Source of the DNA: Planctomycetaceae bacterium
GTDB taxonomy: Bacteria; Planctomycetota; Planctomycetia; Planctomycetales; Planctomycetaceae
Direction of reading: 5' to 3'
DNA length: 40,720 bases
NCBI GenBank assembly: GCA_028284885.1
Contig: JANQQW010000371.1
Location: 1-40,720 of the forward strand
A program made the position numbers and the translations under genes. The notes beneath the pieces are model-generated. The model was not told the DNA's origin. It did not search any database and worked only from the letters and a program-made list of their open reading frames with translations. How positions within the stretch are numbered: position 1 is the first letter of the stretch; every line of letters starts with the position of its first letter. Shown here piece by piece: positions 1-9,397 of the stretch.

Positions 1-260
1 CCACCGCCGATGCCGCCGACACCGACCAGACCGCCGAGACCTCCACCGAGGCCGGCCAGTCCACCGCCGCCGAGTCCACCGCCGCCGAGTCCGCCACCGA
101 GGCCACCGAGGCCGCCACCACCGATGCCGGCGAGTCCACCACCACCGAGTCCACCACCGCCGATGCCGGCCAGGCCACCGCCCAGTCCGCCACCGCCGAG
201 GCCGCCACCGAGTCCACCACCACCCAGACCACCGCCCAGTCCGCCGCCACCGCCACCACC
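1..260 (-). repeat. Glycine-rich low-complexity coding repeat (secretin C-terminal tail)
   Basis: On the plus strand this reads as runs of ccaccg, ccgagt and gccacc. On the coding (minus) strand it encodes Gly-Gly-Gly-Leu and Gly-Ile units. It is in frame with the secretin gene, so it is coding low complexity, not a CRISPR or VNTR locus. A smaller tract at about 889-960 encodes four Gly-Gly-Asn-Ala units inside the secretin domain. Confidence 0.8.
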
Positions 261-3200
261 CTGGAAGGAGAAGGCGAAGACGTCCGTGATGGTGTTGAAG
301 GAGGGGGCCACGGTCAGCCGGACGAACCGACGGTCCGCGGAGATGACGGCCTGCACGCTGACGGTCACACCTTCGGCGAGCACCGTGATCGTCGGGGTGA
401 AGCCGACCGCGAAGACGCCCACGGTCGGGACCACGCTGGTCACGAAGGGCCGCTGGACGTTCGAGCTGACGGTCGCCGTCTGCCCGTTGAACAGCGTCAC
501 CTTCGGGGCGAACATGATGTTCGACCGCTCGTCACCCTGAGCCGCCTGGATGAACAGGAAGGCTTCGATGTCGGAGAGGATCGCCATGCCGAACTGGATG
601 CCGGCGTCCGGGTTGAAGCCGCCGAAGTCCGGCACGCCGATCTGGAACGAACCCTGTCGGAAGCCGACGTCGAGGTCGGTGGTGAACTGACCCGGGTTCG
701 CGAGGCCGACGATCGTTCCCGTCTTCGGGTAGGAGTCTCGTTCCGGGAGGGCACGGCCTTGGGGGACGTCGAAGAACTGTCCTCCACCGGCACCGGCCCC
801 CGCTCCGCCGATGCCCGCGGCACCGCCGCCCGCACCGCCGGCACCACCGATGCCGCCGCCGAGACCACCGCCGATGCCGCCCATGCCGACGGCTCCCGCG
901 TTGCCTCCCGCGTTGCCACCGGCGTTGCCGCCGGCGTTACCGCCCGCACCGCCACCGATGCCGCCGCCCGGCGTGGTGCCGAAGGGAGGCGTTCCGGCGA
1001 GGTCGCCGACGGAGTCCTGCACGTCGAAGTCGAAGTCCACGCCGATCCGCTCGAAGAACTGGTCGGCGATGGTGATGAAGCGAATCTCGACCGTCACCTG
1101 CAGGTCCTGCAGGCGGCGAAGCTGCTCCAGCAGGTCGGAAATCTCGTCGTGCACCTGCTGCGTCTGTCGGATGACGAGGCTGAGCGTGCTCTCGTTCTGG
1201 GCGACCGAGCCGGCCCCGGCCACCTCGCTCCACGAGTCCGGCTCGACCGTCGTGACGATCAAGTCGATCAGCGAGTCGAAGTCGACCTGCGACTGGCCCG
1301 GGATGCGGGCGTTCATGCCCGGGCTCCCGGAGAACGGGTCCGCCTGCCGGCCGACCGGGTCGCCGACCTGGAAGAACGCCTGCCCGGACGGCTGCTGCAC
1401 CCCGCCCATCGGGGGAATGCTGTAGTTGCCGCTGTTGTTGAAGCTGCCCCAGCCGTTGTTGTTCGAGTTCTGGCTGAACGCGTTGGTCGGGGTGAAGTTC
1501 GGGATCGGGACCACGAGGTCGGCCACGGGGTAGGTCGCGGTGACCAGGTCCCCCTGCTGCCGAATGTTGCTCGTGATCTTCAGCACCTCGTGGTCGACCA
1601 TGTAGCCCAGGTCGAACGGCTCGAGCATGTGGAACAGGGCGTTCCGCAGCTTGATCCCCTCGACGTTGATCGAGACGGGCTGGTTCGTGTCGATGCCGAC
1701 GTCGTCGAGGCCCTGCTTGTCCAGCACGATGTTGATGTTCGCCACGGCGGCGAGGTGCTGGACGATCTCGGCGAGCGACTTCTCGTCGAAGTGCAGGGAG
1801 ATCGTGTTCTCCAGGCTCGACTCGATCCGCTTCTCCTCCGGGGTGCGGAGTCGGGCGTCGGTGCCGTACTTGCCCTTGCGGCGTCGGGAGATGTCCGCCC
1901 AGTCCTTCGGGAAGGCGAGCGGGTTCTCGTCGCCGACGTTCACGATCATGGCCCGTTCGACGTCCATGATCGTGTTCCAGGCTCCCTCCTCCTTGTCCGC
2001 CTTGATCCGGTCGATCGTGTCGACGCGGAGGGCGAGCTGGGACTTGAAGAACATCGTCTCGGCGACCGGGTTGTTCGGCGAGACCTCGCGGGCCTGGCGG
2101 GCGACCGCCTGGGCCTCCGAGTAACGCCGTTGCCGCATCAGCTCGTTGAACTCGTCGACGAGTTCCTTGAACTCCTGCTCGATCCGAACGAGGTTCTCCC
2201 GCTCGATCTCGATCGCCGCCCTGACCTCTTCGTTGTGGACCTTCTGGGCGAGCAGCGGCTCACGAACCTTCTTCCAGCTCTCGATGCTGGTCCGCGTCCG
2301 CCGCAGGCTGGCGACGAGCGTCGCCATCGACTCCTTCGGCAGCGACGACTGGTTCACCTCGGCGAGTGCCTCGTCGAGCGTGTCCAGAGCCGCGTCCGGG
2401 TCGTCCTCCTTGGTCCGCTCCGCCTTGTAGACGGCGTTCAGCACGGTCGAACGGAGCCGGTCGAACTCGACCGCCTGCCGTTGCTCGGCCTCGCCGATGC
2501 GTCCCGGCTCGTCGCCGATCGGCAACTCGCCCGGACCGAACTGCTCGACCCGTCGCCCGCTGGCGAGCTTCATCTCGCGGCGGTGCGGGGCGAGCTCGCG
2601 GAGCAGGTTCTGCAGTTGCTCGGCCTTCACGCCCTCGAGCCGTTGGCCCGACTCGCTGGCCGCGACGAACAAGTCGTACGCCTCCGCCTCGTTCTTGGCT
2701 CGCAGCTCGGCGAGACCCTGCTCGAACAGCGACTCGGCGGTCGGACCCTCGGGGTGCACGACCCCGAACTCCGTCGGGACCGGAGTCTGGACGGTCTCGG
2801 GCAGCGGCAGCGGCTTGGCCGCGTACTCGCTCCCGGCGACGCGTTCGATCTCCTCCATCACCCGCTCGGGGGTGTCCTCGAAGACGCCGTAGACGACGCC
2901 CAGCCCGTGGGCCTGGTCGGCCTTCTGGCGGGCCATCTCGATGTTCCCGGCCTCGAGCGCCTCACGGGCCTCGGCCAGCAACGCCTGGGCCTGGTCCGGC
3001 TTCTCCATCGGCTCGGTCGCGGCCGGCTGCGGCGCCGGCTGCGGTGCCGGGCTCCCAGCCGAGGCGACGTTCTGCATCTCGAACGCCCGCTCGACGTCGG
3101 TCAGCAGCAGCTCCGGTCGGTCGTCGAACAGTCCGTAGGCGACCTTCATCGACTCGGCCTGCTCGGCCTTCGTCTTCGCCTCGTCGAGACGTCCGGCGGC

Positions 3201-5069
3201 GAGGTCGGTACGGGCCTGCTTCAGCAGGGCGAGGGCTCGCTGCTTGTCCGGCTGCGGAGCCGCGGCCACCGGTCGTTCGACGGCCGGCCGGCTCGAAGCG
3301 GACTCCGGGGCGCCGCTGGCGATGTTGTCGGTCGAGCGACCGCCGAGACGGTCGACGTCCGCGAGGACGAGGTCCGGTCGGTCGTCGAAGAGTCCGTAGG
3401 CGACCTCCATGTCCTCGGCCGCACGGGCCTTCTCGCGAGCCTGGTCGTACCGACCCGCCTGCAGGTCCTCACGGGCCGAGGCGAGAAGGGCCTGGGCCTG
3501 TTGGGCACCGGGGCTCGACGGGACGGGAGCCGGCGTGGTCGCCGCCTCACGGGTCGCGATGTTGCGGGCGGCGTCGGCCGCCTCGACGTCGGCGAGGATC
3601 AGGTCCGGACGGTCGCCGAACAGGTCGTAGGCGACGTCCAGCTGCTTGGCGGCGTCCGCCTTGCGGCGTGCCTCCTCCAGGTTGCCGGCGTTCAGGTCGC
3701 TGCGGGCCGCGGCCATCAAGGCCTGGGCCTGCTGGGCGGCCGGGTTGGTCTCGGGCCGGCTAGGCTGCTCGGAGGTGTTGGTCGGCTTGGGACCACCGGC
3801 GATCGTCGCGGTCTTCGTCAGACGCTCGACGTCGGCGAGCAGCAGTTCCGGTCGGTCGTCGAACAGGCCGTACACGCCGTCCATCCGCTGGGCGGCCAAG
3901 GCCTTGCTGCGGGCCGACTCGTAGTTCCCGGCGGCGAGGTCCGAACGGGCCTCCCGCAGGAGCGCGGCGGCCGAGGCGTTCGACCCGGTCGTCGCCGGCT
4001 GCTCGGCCGGGGCGGGCTCGGTGAAGAGCGGATCCTCCGACTCGGTCGGCGGAGCGAAGTCGGTCCCCGAGACCGTCTCCGGCGCGGGACGCCGCTCGAC
4101 GGCCGGGGTGTCGAAGTCGATCGCCACGTCGACCGGCTCACGACCAGGCAGGTCGAGGCGGTCGATCTCCGCGGTGACGAGTTCCGGCCGGTCGTCGACC
4201 AGTCCGTACCCGACGTCCAGCTTGTCGGCCTGCTCGGCCTTGCGGCGAGCGGCGGCGAAGTCACGTCGCTTGAGGTCGGCCCGGGCGGCGGTGAGCAGTC
4301 GCTCCGCCTGCTTGCGGCGGCCGTCCTCGGTGTTCGCGGGGGCGAACGGCTCGGCCGGGGCCGGTTCCGTCGGGCGAGAGGCCGTCCGGTCGTTCGACTC
4401 GAACTCGAAGCCGTCGTCCGCGTTCGCGGTGGTCGGCTGCGGGCGGGCCGCCTCGGTGAGCCCGGCCTTCTTGATCGCCTCGGGATCGACGAAGCGGCCG
4501 GAGCCGCCCGCCGGCGTCACGGGCGACGGACCGAAGCCGTCGTCGGCGAACTCCGAGGGGCGCGGTTGCATGCTGGGGAGCTCGGTGCCGCGCGGGGCGA
4601 TCGACCGCGGGTCGATCTCCTTGGGCTTGTCGAGGCTCTCCAGGAACTGGCTCGGCGAGACCTCGCCGGCGCTCCAGGTGACGTTGGGCATCGCCTTCGC
4701 CCGGAGGGCGTTCCGGCGAGCCGAGAACAGGTCGCCGGCGGCGGCCTGCTCACGTGCCCGCTGCATCAGGTCGACGGCCATCTGCTTGTACTCGTTCTTC
4801 GCGGGTTCGCGACCGAACGGGCTGAAGCCTTCGCGGCCGTCGGCGCGAGCGGTGGACGGGGCGGGTTCGTCCGCCCAGGCGAACGACTCGTCGTCGTCGA
4901 GCTCGATGCCGGCGTTGAGCCCCGGGCTGGAGCCGCCGAGATTCGCCAACCAGAGCGAGAACGCCACGAGGGCCGCTCCCGCACACAAGCCTCCAAAGCG
5001 GTACAAGGTTCGACCCTCCCTTGGCCTCGTGAACGAACTGCGAGTCGGTGTGCCACGTGTTTTCGTCAT
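1..5069 (-). CDS. Giant secretin-like outer-membrane protein (GspD/type II-III secretion family), 3' end beyond window
   Basis: An open frame runs from an ATG at 5069 off the left edge without a stop (about 1,689 codons). Residues 21-46 are a hydrophobic signal or anchor. Residues about 95-810 hold helical repeats; six share a core like [17 protein letters not shown] and are joined by Pro/Ala-rich linkers. Residues about 830-1080 are charged and helical. Residues 1086-1162 (positions 1814-1585) read as a secretin N0/N1-like module, and about 1260-1590 as the secretin region with a Gly/Ala-rich insert. A (GGGGLGGGL)-type tail begins near residue 1603. Secretins form multimeric outer-membrane pores. 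The export substrate is unknown and no other T2SS gene is adjacent. The start is set by a GGAG/AAGGA stretch upstream and by the lack of an earlier in-frame ATG. The long ORF on the other strand at 759-5189 is a shadow. Confidence 0.85.
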   Translation of the reverse strand, partial: MTKTRGTPTRSSFTRPREGRTLYRFGGLCAGAALVAFSLWLANLGGSSPGLNAGIELDDDESFAWADEPAPSTARADGREGFSPFGREPAKNEYKQMAVDLMQRAREQAAAGDLFSARRNALRAKAMPNVTWSAGEVSPSQFLESLDKPKEIDPRSIAPRGTELPSMQPRPSEFADDGFGPSPVTPAGGSGRFVDPEAIKKAGLTEAARPQPTTANADDGFEFESNDRTASRPTEPAPAEPFAPANTEDGRRKQAERLLTAARADLKRRDFAAARRKAEQADKLDVGYGLVDDRPELVTAEIDRLDLPGREPVDVAIDFDTPAVERRPAPETVSGTDFAPPTESEDPLFTEPAPAEQPATTGSNASAAALLREARSDLAAGNYESARSKALAAQRMDGVYGLFDDRPELLLADVERLTKTATIAGGPKPTNTSEQPSRPETNPAAQQAQALMAAARSDLNAGNLEEARRKADAAKQLDVAYDLFGDRPDLILADVEAADAARNIATREAATTPAPVPSSPGAQQAQALLASAREDLQAGRYDQAREKARAAEDMEVAYGLFDDRPDLVLADVDRLGGRSTDNIASGAPESASSRPAVERPVAAAPQPDKQRALALLKQARTDLAAGRLDEAKTKAEQAESMKVAYGLFDDRPELLLTDVERAFEMQNVASAGSPAPQPAPQPAATEPMEKPDQAQALLAEAREALEAGNIEMARQKADQAHGLGVVYGVFEDTPERVMEEIERVAGSEYAAKPLPLPETVQTPVPTEFGVVHPEGPTAESLFEQGLAELRAKNEAEAYDLFVAASESGQRLEGVKAEQLQNLLRELAPHRREMKLASGRRVEQFGPGELPIGDEPGRIGEAEQRQAVEFDRLRSTVLNAVYKAERTKEDDPDAALDTLDEALAEVNQSSLPKESMATLVASLRRTRTSIESWKKVREPLLAQKVHNEEVRAAIEIERENLVRIEQEFKELVDEFNELMRQRRYSEAQAVARQAREVSPNNPVAETMFFKSQLALRVDTIDRIKADKEEGAWNTIMDVERAMIVNVGDENPLAFPKDWADISRRRKGKYGTDARLRTPEEKRIESSLENTISLHFDEKSLAEIVQHLAAVANINIVLDKQGLDDVGIDTNQPVSINVEGIKLRNALFHMLEPFDLGYMVDHEVLKITSNIRQQGDLVTATYPVADLVVPIPNFTPTNAFSQNSNNNGWGSFNNSGNYSIPPMGGVQQPSGQAFFQVGDPVGRQADPFSGSPGMNARIPGQSQVDFDSLIDLIVTTVEPDSWSEVAGAGSVAQNESTLSLVIRQTQQVHDEISDLLEQLRRLQDLQVTVEIRFITIADQFFERIGVDFDFDVQDSVGDLAGTPPFGTTPGGGIGGGAGGNAGGNAGGNAGGNAGAVGMGGIGGGLGGGIGGAGGAGGGAAGIGGAGAGAGGGQFFDVPQGRALPERDSYPKTGTIVGLANPGQFTTDLDVGFRQGSFQIGVPDFGGFNPDAGIQFGMAILSDIEAFLFIQAAQGDERSNIMFAPKVTLFNGQTATVSSNVQRPFVTSVVPTVGVFAVGFTPTITVLAEGVTVSVQAVISADRRFVRLTVAPSFNTITDVFAFSFQGGGGGGGLGGGLGGGGLGGGLGGGGLGGGLAGIGGGGLGGGGLAGIGGGGLGGLGGGLGGGGLGGGGLAGLGGGLGGLVGVGGIGG

Positions 5070-5195
5070 CGTTTCCGAATCCTTGCTCCACAGAGCTCCG
5101 TGATGCGTACGCACGACGGTGGCGCGTACGGATCGCCCGTTCGGGTCACGGGGAGAGAGACTCTCCCGACTGGTTCGTTCGACTGGTGAGTAAAC

Positions 5196-5214
5196 CCCCT
5201 GCGGGATGCAGGGG
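5196..5214 (-). other. Small hairpin in the secretin leader
   Basis: A perfect 7-bp inverted repeat (CCCCTGC / GCAGGGG) with a 5-nt loop lies between the predicted promoter and the secretin ATG. It would sit in the roughly 180-nt 5' leader. No T-run follows on the minus strand, so it is not a convincing terminator. A role in translation or mRNA stability is only a guess. Confidence 0.4.
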
Positions 5215-5254
5215 AATCCGCGCCGGGGACGCGGGGAGACGTGAGTTGAGGCGG

Positions 5255-5284
5255 GTTGATATGGGATGTATCGGAAAAGGGTCA
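5255..5284 (-). promoter_or_regulatory. Sigma70-type promoter for the secretin gene
   Basis: On the minus strand TTGACC (5284-5279) is followed after 18 bp by TATCAA (5260-5255). This is a good -35/-10 pair in an otherwise GC-rich region, pointing to the ATG at 5069. Transcription would begin near 5248 and leave a leader of about 180 nt. The rest of the 5070-5393 interval shows no gene. Confidence 0.5.
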
Positions 5285-5393
5285 AGCCCTTCATGCGATC
5301 TTTCGCGCCGGAAAGTTCGCGCACCGCCGTTCCGCGCGCCACACCGGCAGTCACTGCCGATTCACGTCCGCAGAAGACCCCGGGAGCCGGTCG

Positions 5394-5840
5394 TCAGCGG
5401 GCCTGGGGCTGCAGGACGGCCTCACGTCGCCGAACGACGCGGCCGATCCGGGCGGCGGCCTTCTCCGGCGACTCGTGCTCCCAAACCCTGACGACCGTCC
5501 AACCTGCGCCGCGCAGCCGGCGGTCCGTGTCGCGGTCCCGGCGGACGTTGCCGAGGATCTTCTCCCGCCACCAGGCCCCGTTCGCCTTGGGCCACGTCGC
5601 GTGTTGCGGGCAACCGTGCCAGAAGCAGCCGTCGACGAACACGGCCACTCGCTGCCGCACGAAGACGAGGTCGGCGCGCCGACGAATGGCGCGCTCCGGC
5701 CTCTCGTCCACGCGGTAGCGAAAGCCCTGCGCGTGAAGGATCCTGCGGATCGCCACCTCGCACTTCGTGTCCCGTCGCCGCACCCGCTGCATCCGTTCGC
5801 GGACCTCGGGCGAGGAGGGAACCGGGGAGTTGCGGGTCAC
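5394..5840 (-). CDS. vsr: Very short patch repair endonuclease (Vsr family)
   Basis: Vsr enzymes nick 5' of the T in T:G mismatches left by deamination of 5-methylcytosine and start short-patch repair. With the GTG at 5840 the protein has 148 residues, close to the family's usual length. It shows the N-terminal SPEVRERMQRVRRRDTKCE block, the ADLVF strand with the metal-binding Asp (about residue 57), and the FVDGCFWHGCP signature with the Cys/His zinc-site residues. The W..EKI..N..RD block and the GW.V..VWEHE strand follow. GTG 5840 has GGGAAGG a few bases upstream; a TTG at 5858 would add six residues. The gene ends 324 bp from the secretin start and lies 87 bp downstream of the ECF sigma gene. 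No cytosine methyltransferase is visible in the window, so it is an orphan here. Confidence 0.85.
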   Translation of the reverse strand: MTRNSPVPSSPEVRERMQRVRRRDTKCEVAIRRILHAQGFRYRVDERPERAIRRRADLVFVRQRVAVFVDGCFWHGCPQHATWPKANGAWWREKILGNVRRDRDTDRRLRGAGWTVVRVWEHESPEKAAARIGRVVRRREAVLQPQAR

Positions 5841-5927
5841 GCTGGCCTTCCCTGCCAAGGCTGGGCTCCGTTGCGGGCACGTTCCGGTCCGAGCCTACCG
5901 GCCCGGCCCGGCCGCGTGTAGTCGCCG

Positions 5928-6566
5928 TCAGTCCAGACCGAGCGACCGCGCGTCGAAGTCCGGCATCCGCGCCCGGGCGGCGGCCTCCTTCAGCTTGCCG
6001 ACGACGAAGTGCTTGTGGTTCGCGACCGCCTGTTGCGAGATGCCGAGCTGCTCTGCGACGGCCTTGTTGGGAAGCCCGCGGACGAAGAGGAGTTCGACGG
6101 TCTGCAGTCGCTCCCATTCACCGTCCGCCTTCCAGCCGTCGACGAGCGCCTGCAACGCGTCGCCGAGCACCTGCCCCTCGACCGAACGGCGTTCCCGGCT
6201 GCGGGCGAGCGTGGAGGCGGGCCGCGCACGGCCGGGCGGCTCGCGGCGAGAACTGCCTTCCTCGCTGCCGAAGACGAGCGGGATCGTCGGTCGGCGGCCC
6301 TCGCGGCGGAGGTGGTCGGTCAGCTTGTGGGCCGCAATGGAGAACAGCCAGGACTCGAGCGGCGTGCGGTCGTCGTAGTTCGGCAGGCTGACGAGGAAGC
6401 CGACGAACGTCTCCTGGACGACGTCCTCGCTGGCGGCGCGGTTGCCGATGCGACTCTCGACGAAGGCGAGCAGCCGGCCCTCGTACCGGTCGATCACCTC
6501 CTGCCACGCGCCCCGCTCGCCTTCGCGGACGCGTTGCACGACGAGTCGGTCGCTGTCGTCGGGCAT
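5928..6566 (-). CDS. ECF-type RNA polymerase sigma factor
   Basis: This 212-residue protein has the two sigma domains of the extracytoplasmic-function group. Region 2 is at about residues 20-90 (RYEGRLLAFVESRIG, then DVVQETFVGFL and ESWLFSIAAHKLTDHLRRE). Region 4 is at about 150-195, with the helix-turn-helix NKAVAEQLGISQQAVANHK. The two are joined by an Arg/Ser/Glu-rich linker of about 40 residues. It starts 10 bp after the upstream membrane-protein gene, so it is probably the last or next-to-last cistron of the FHA-kinase operon. No anti-sigma gene is adjacent. In planctomycetes many ECF factors sit beside Ser/Thr kinases, and control by phosphorylation is the likely mode here (inference). 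Target promoters are not evident. Confidence 0.9.
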   Translation of the reverse strand: MPDDSDRLVVQRVREGERGAWQEVIDRYEGRLLAFVESRIGNRAASEDVVQETFVGFLVSLPNYDDRTPLESWLFSIAAHKLTDHLRREGRRPTIPLVFGSEEGSSRREPPGRARPASTLARSRERRSVEGQVLGDALQALVDGWKADGEWERLQTVELLFVRGLPNKAVAEQLGISQQAVANHKHFVVGKLKEAAARARMPDFDARSLGLD

Positions 6567-6576
6567 GGCGGGCCGG

Positions 6577-7434
6577 TCAGAGGAGGACGGCGGCGATCAA
6601 CCCGAACGCCGTGAACATCGACGCGGCCGCGAACCGCAGGCGTCCGCGGTGCCGTCCGTCCGCGAGTTCGTCCAGCCGCAGGTAGCCGGCGAGCACGGCG
6701 AACGACAGCGTCAGGAAGCCGGCGACCGTGCCCAGCGTCCACAGCCGCCCGGCCGCGACCGCGCGGCTCAGCGCCGGGGTGATCTCGCGGAACACGCCGT
6801 GCGACAGCTCGACCTGCTGGTGAACTCGGTAGACGGTGAACTCGGCGTTCTCCGTCGTCCGGACGATCGGTTCGACGTACTGCAGCCGGACGGCCGCGTC
6901 CCGCACGACCTCGGCCGGGACCGGCGTCGAACCGAATCGGCGATCGATTCGCACCACTTCGTCGCGAATCAGGGCGACCGACTGGGCGAGTGCGTCCTCC
7001 TCGGCCTCGGCCACCGTCGCGAACTGCCGACCGTGGACCACGACGAGCGTGCGGTCCGGCAGATCGACCACGCCCGAGTGAATCCACGCCGGTTCGATCG
7101 GCTCGCCGGCCGGTCCGGGAACATGGCTGATCGGGGCGAGCGACTCGTCAGAACCTCGGATTCCCGTGGACATGGGCGTCAGTTCCGGCGACGCCGTGTT
7201 CGTCGTGGCGAAACGCGAGCCGACGAGCCCGAAGGCCAGTACGACCGGGACCAGCCACAGCAGCGAGAGCGACTGTCGCAGCAGCCGGACCGGGTCCAGC
7301 GAGAAGTCGGTCGAGCGGACGTACGAGTTCAACGCCACGGCGAGCCCGACGAGGCCGAGCAGGACGGCGACGACCGTGATGCCGGGCACCGACGTCTCGA
7401 ACAGATGCTCCAGGTAGCGACTCGACTCATGCAC
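6577..7434 (-). CDS. Four-span membrane protein of the kinase/ECF operon, unknown function
   Basis: The 285-residue product has two hydrophobic segments at the N-terminus (about residues 18-36 and 57-76), then a soluble domain of roughly 150 residues. Two further segments lie near the C-terminus (about 230-250 and 265-284). The middle domain carries a strand-rich stretch (DLPDRTLVVVHGRQFATVAEAE) and helices, and would lie on one side of the membrane, perhaps as a sensor. I do not recognise the family. The GTG start at 7434 lies 8 bp inside the end of the kinase gene, suggesting translational coupling. The stop is 10 bp before the sigma-factor ATG. A sensing or sigma-tethering role is inferred from context only. 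Confidence 0.75.
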   Translation of the reverse strand: MHESSRYLEHLFETSVPGITVVAVLLGLVGLAVALNSYVRSTDFSLDPVRLLRQSLSLLWLVPVVLAFGLVGSRFATTNTASPELTPMSTGIRGSDESLAPISHVPGPAGEPIEPAWIHSGVVDLPDRTLVVVHGRQFATVAEAEEDALAQSVALIRDEVVRIDRRFGSTPVPAEVVRDAAVRLQYVEPIVRTTENAEFTVYRVHQQVELSHGVFREITPALSRAVAAGRLWTLGTVAGFLTLSFAVLAGYLRLDELADGRHRGRLRFAAASMFTAFGLIAAVLL

Positions 7435-9397
7435 GGCTCGGTTCTCCCCCCTCGTAACGGACGTCGGGCGGCATCCAGGCAGACGCCAGCTGCACGACGC
7501 TCGAGATGGAAGCGGCCCACAGCACGCCCCACAGCGACGGGAAGTCCAGGACGCCGGTCAGCAGCAGGGCGACGAACCCCGTCCAGAGGACCGACATCAC
7601 GCGGAAGCGGTTCTCCCGGTAGCCGTCGACGTGCCACCACCAACGTCGCAGGGCGAACAGCGCCCCGAAGAAGAGGGCGTACTTCTTCAAGGACAGCGTG
7701 TTGGGCCAAGCGCCGGAACTGCGGAAGACGTGGTCGGTCATCGTCACCAGCAACTCGCGGTGCAGCCAGAAGGCAGCCGATCCGACCATGACGCCGACGG
7801 CGAAGAAGGCGATGCGACGGTACAGTCCGTTCCGCTCGCGGCCCTCGCCGAACTTCGCGGCCGCCAGGATGCTCCAGGAGCCGAGGAGCGTGATCCCGCC
7901 GAACAGCCCGATCGACGCAGGGTCCAGTGGGTACGCGGACGCGCGGCCGTCGGCAAGGTAGGGGACCACCAGGACCAGGCAGGTGGTCACCAACGCCGTC
8001 AACGGACCGGCGTAGGCGAGCGAGCTGACCAGCTCGGCGAACCGCTGCCGCCACGGGATCGCGCGAGTGGTCTCGGGGGTCAGCCACTCGCCCGACTTGG
8101 CGACCCGAGCACACGACTTGCGTCGCGGCGACTCGAGGTGCCGCGGCTTCGGAGGTTCAAGCGGAACTGGTGGCGGGGGTGGCGACGTCGCGGCGACGGC
8201 CTGCGGCTCGCGGTCTTGGCGGTTTCGCAGGCCGTTCACGACCCAGTCCGTGCCGTACTTCACGGCTGCGACGCAGGCCACGACGGGGAGCAGGGCGAAG
8301 CCGGCTCCGGAGGCGAACAGCACGACGACGGCGGTCGCCGTTCCCCAGCGGACCCAGTTCGCGTGCGGGCCGTCCCACTGCTCGCGGAACCACGTCCACG
8401 GACGGAACGAAGAGTCCGACACCACGGCGACCTCGGAGTCCGGCACCGCGTCCTCGGGCGCCGGGGCGTCGTTCGAGTCCGCTCGGCTCGGCGGTTCGGG
8501 CAACTCGGGCGGCCCGAGCGGAGCCGTCGCGTGCCCGAGTCGGTCGAGTCGGTCGGTGGGCAACGCGGGGGTTCCGGCGGCCGAGCCGACCAGGACCGCT
8601 CCGGCACGCCGGAAGGCGAGCTGCGCCTCCTTCGCGAGTGCCGCCGTCGAGGGGGTTCGCTGCGTCGGGTCCTTCGCGAGCGCCCGCGCGATCACCTCGC
8701 GGAACGGCTCCGCGACCGCGGTCAGGTCCGGCTCGTCCGTGAGGTGCTTCATCAGAATCTCGCCGGTCGACTCGCCGTCGAACGGGACGCGACCAGTGAG
8801 CAGCTCGTAGAAGACGATGCCCAGGCTGTAGACGTCGACCTCCTGACCGTACCGGCCGTGGGCGACCTCCGGGGCCATGTAGTAGACGGTGCCGACCGAC
8901 TGCGTCTGTTCGTTCCGGCGGCTCTGCGAGATGTACTTTGAGAGGCCGACGTCGCCGATCTTGACGACGCCGTCCTCCATGAAGACGTTGGCCGGCTTCA
9001 GGTCGCGGTGGACGATGCCGCGGTCGTGCAGGAAGTCGAGCCCGGCCGCCATCCCGGCGATCCACTCGGCGACCTCGTCGGGCGGCAGGCCGTCCGGGTG
9101 GTCCTCCAGCACCTCGGCGAGCGACCGCCCGGCGACGTACTCCATCACGATCCAGTGGTCCCCGTCGTCGTCGACGCGGATGTCGTACAGGCCGACGAGG
9201 TTGGGGTGCTTCAGGTTCAGGCACTGCCGAACGCCGCGGAGTTCGACCTCCATCTGGCTCTGCAGCAGCTTGAGGGCGACCTCCTTCCCGGCCTCGGTGT
9301 GGGCGTAGTACACCTCCCCGAAGGCGCCGCGGTGGATGCCTCGCTTGAGCGTGTAGCCGGCGAGCGGCTTCGACTCGGGTGGGAAGGTGAACTTCAC
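7427..9397 (-). CDS. Membrane-anchored Ser/Thr protein kinase (Hanks type)
   Basis: Residues about 14-265 form an N-terminal kinase domain. It has a glycine loop (RGIHRGAFGEVY), Lys43 in VALK, HRDLKPAN at 130-137, an APE motif near 175-177 and a DVYSLG helix. The metal-binding segment reads GDVGLS, so the usual DFG is DVG. A Pro/Ala/Asp-rich linker precedes hydrophobic segments at about 353-380, 458-482, 495-515, 528-545, 573-585 and 603-640: a multi-pass C-terminus with no periplasmic sensor domain. The GTG start at 9397 overlaps the FHA stop as GTGA. An upstream extension of this frame to 9655 lies inside the FHA gene and is not used. FHA partner upstream and ECF sigma downstream indicate phospho-signalling to transcription. 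Confidence 0.9.
   Translation of the reverse strand: MKFTFPPESKPLAGYTLKRGIHRGAFGEVYYAHTEAGKEVALKLLQSQMEVELRGVRQCLNLKHPNLVGLYDIRVDDDGDHWIVMEYVAGRSLAEVLEDHPDGLPPDEVAEWIAGMAAGLDFLHDRGIVHRDLKPANVFMEDGVVKIGDVGLSKYISQSRRNEQTQSVGTVYYMAPEVAHGRYGQEVDVYSLGIVFYELLTGRVPFDGESTGEILMKHLTDEPDLTAVAEPFREVIARALAKDPTQRTPSTAALAKEAQLAFRRAGAVLVGSAAGTPALPTDRLDRLGHATAPLGPPELPEPPSRADSNDAPAPEDAVPDSEVAVVSDSSFRPWTWFREQWDGPHANWVRWGTATAVVVLFASGAGFALLPVVACVAAVKYGTDWVVNGLRNRQDREPQAVAATSPPPPPVPLEPPKPRHLESPRRKSCARVAKSGEWLTPETTRAIPWRQRFAELVSSLAYAGPLTALVTTCLVLVVPYLADGRASAYPLDPASIGLFGGITLLGSWSILAAAKFGEGRERNGLYRRIAFFAVGVMVGSAAFWLHRELLVTMTDHVFRSSGAWPNTLSLKKYALFFGALFALRRWWWHVDGYRENRFRVMSVLWTGFVALLLTGVLDFPSLWGVLWAASISSVVQLASAWMPPDVRYEGGEPSRA

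Noticed and set aside
1..260. CRISPR or VNTR array
   Set aside because: The repeated 3- and 6-base units are in frame with the secretin and code for Gly-rich protein; there are no spacers.
759..5189. 1,476-residue open frame on the plus strand
   Set aside because: It is antisense to the secretin gene, made of Arg/Val/Asp/Leu-rich shadow sequence typical of high-GC DNA, with no domain.
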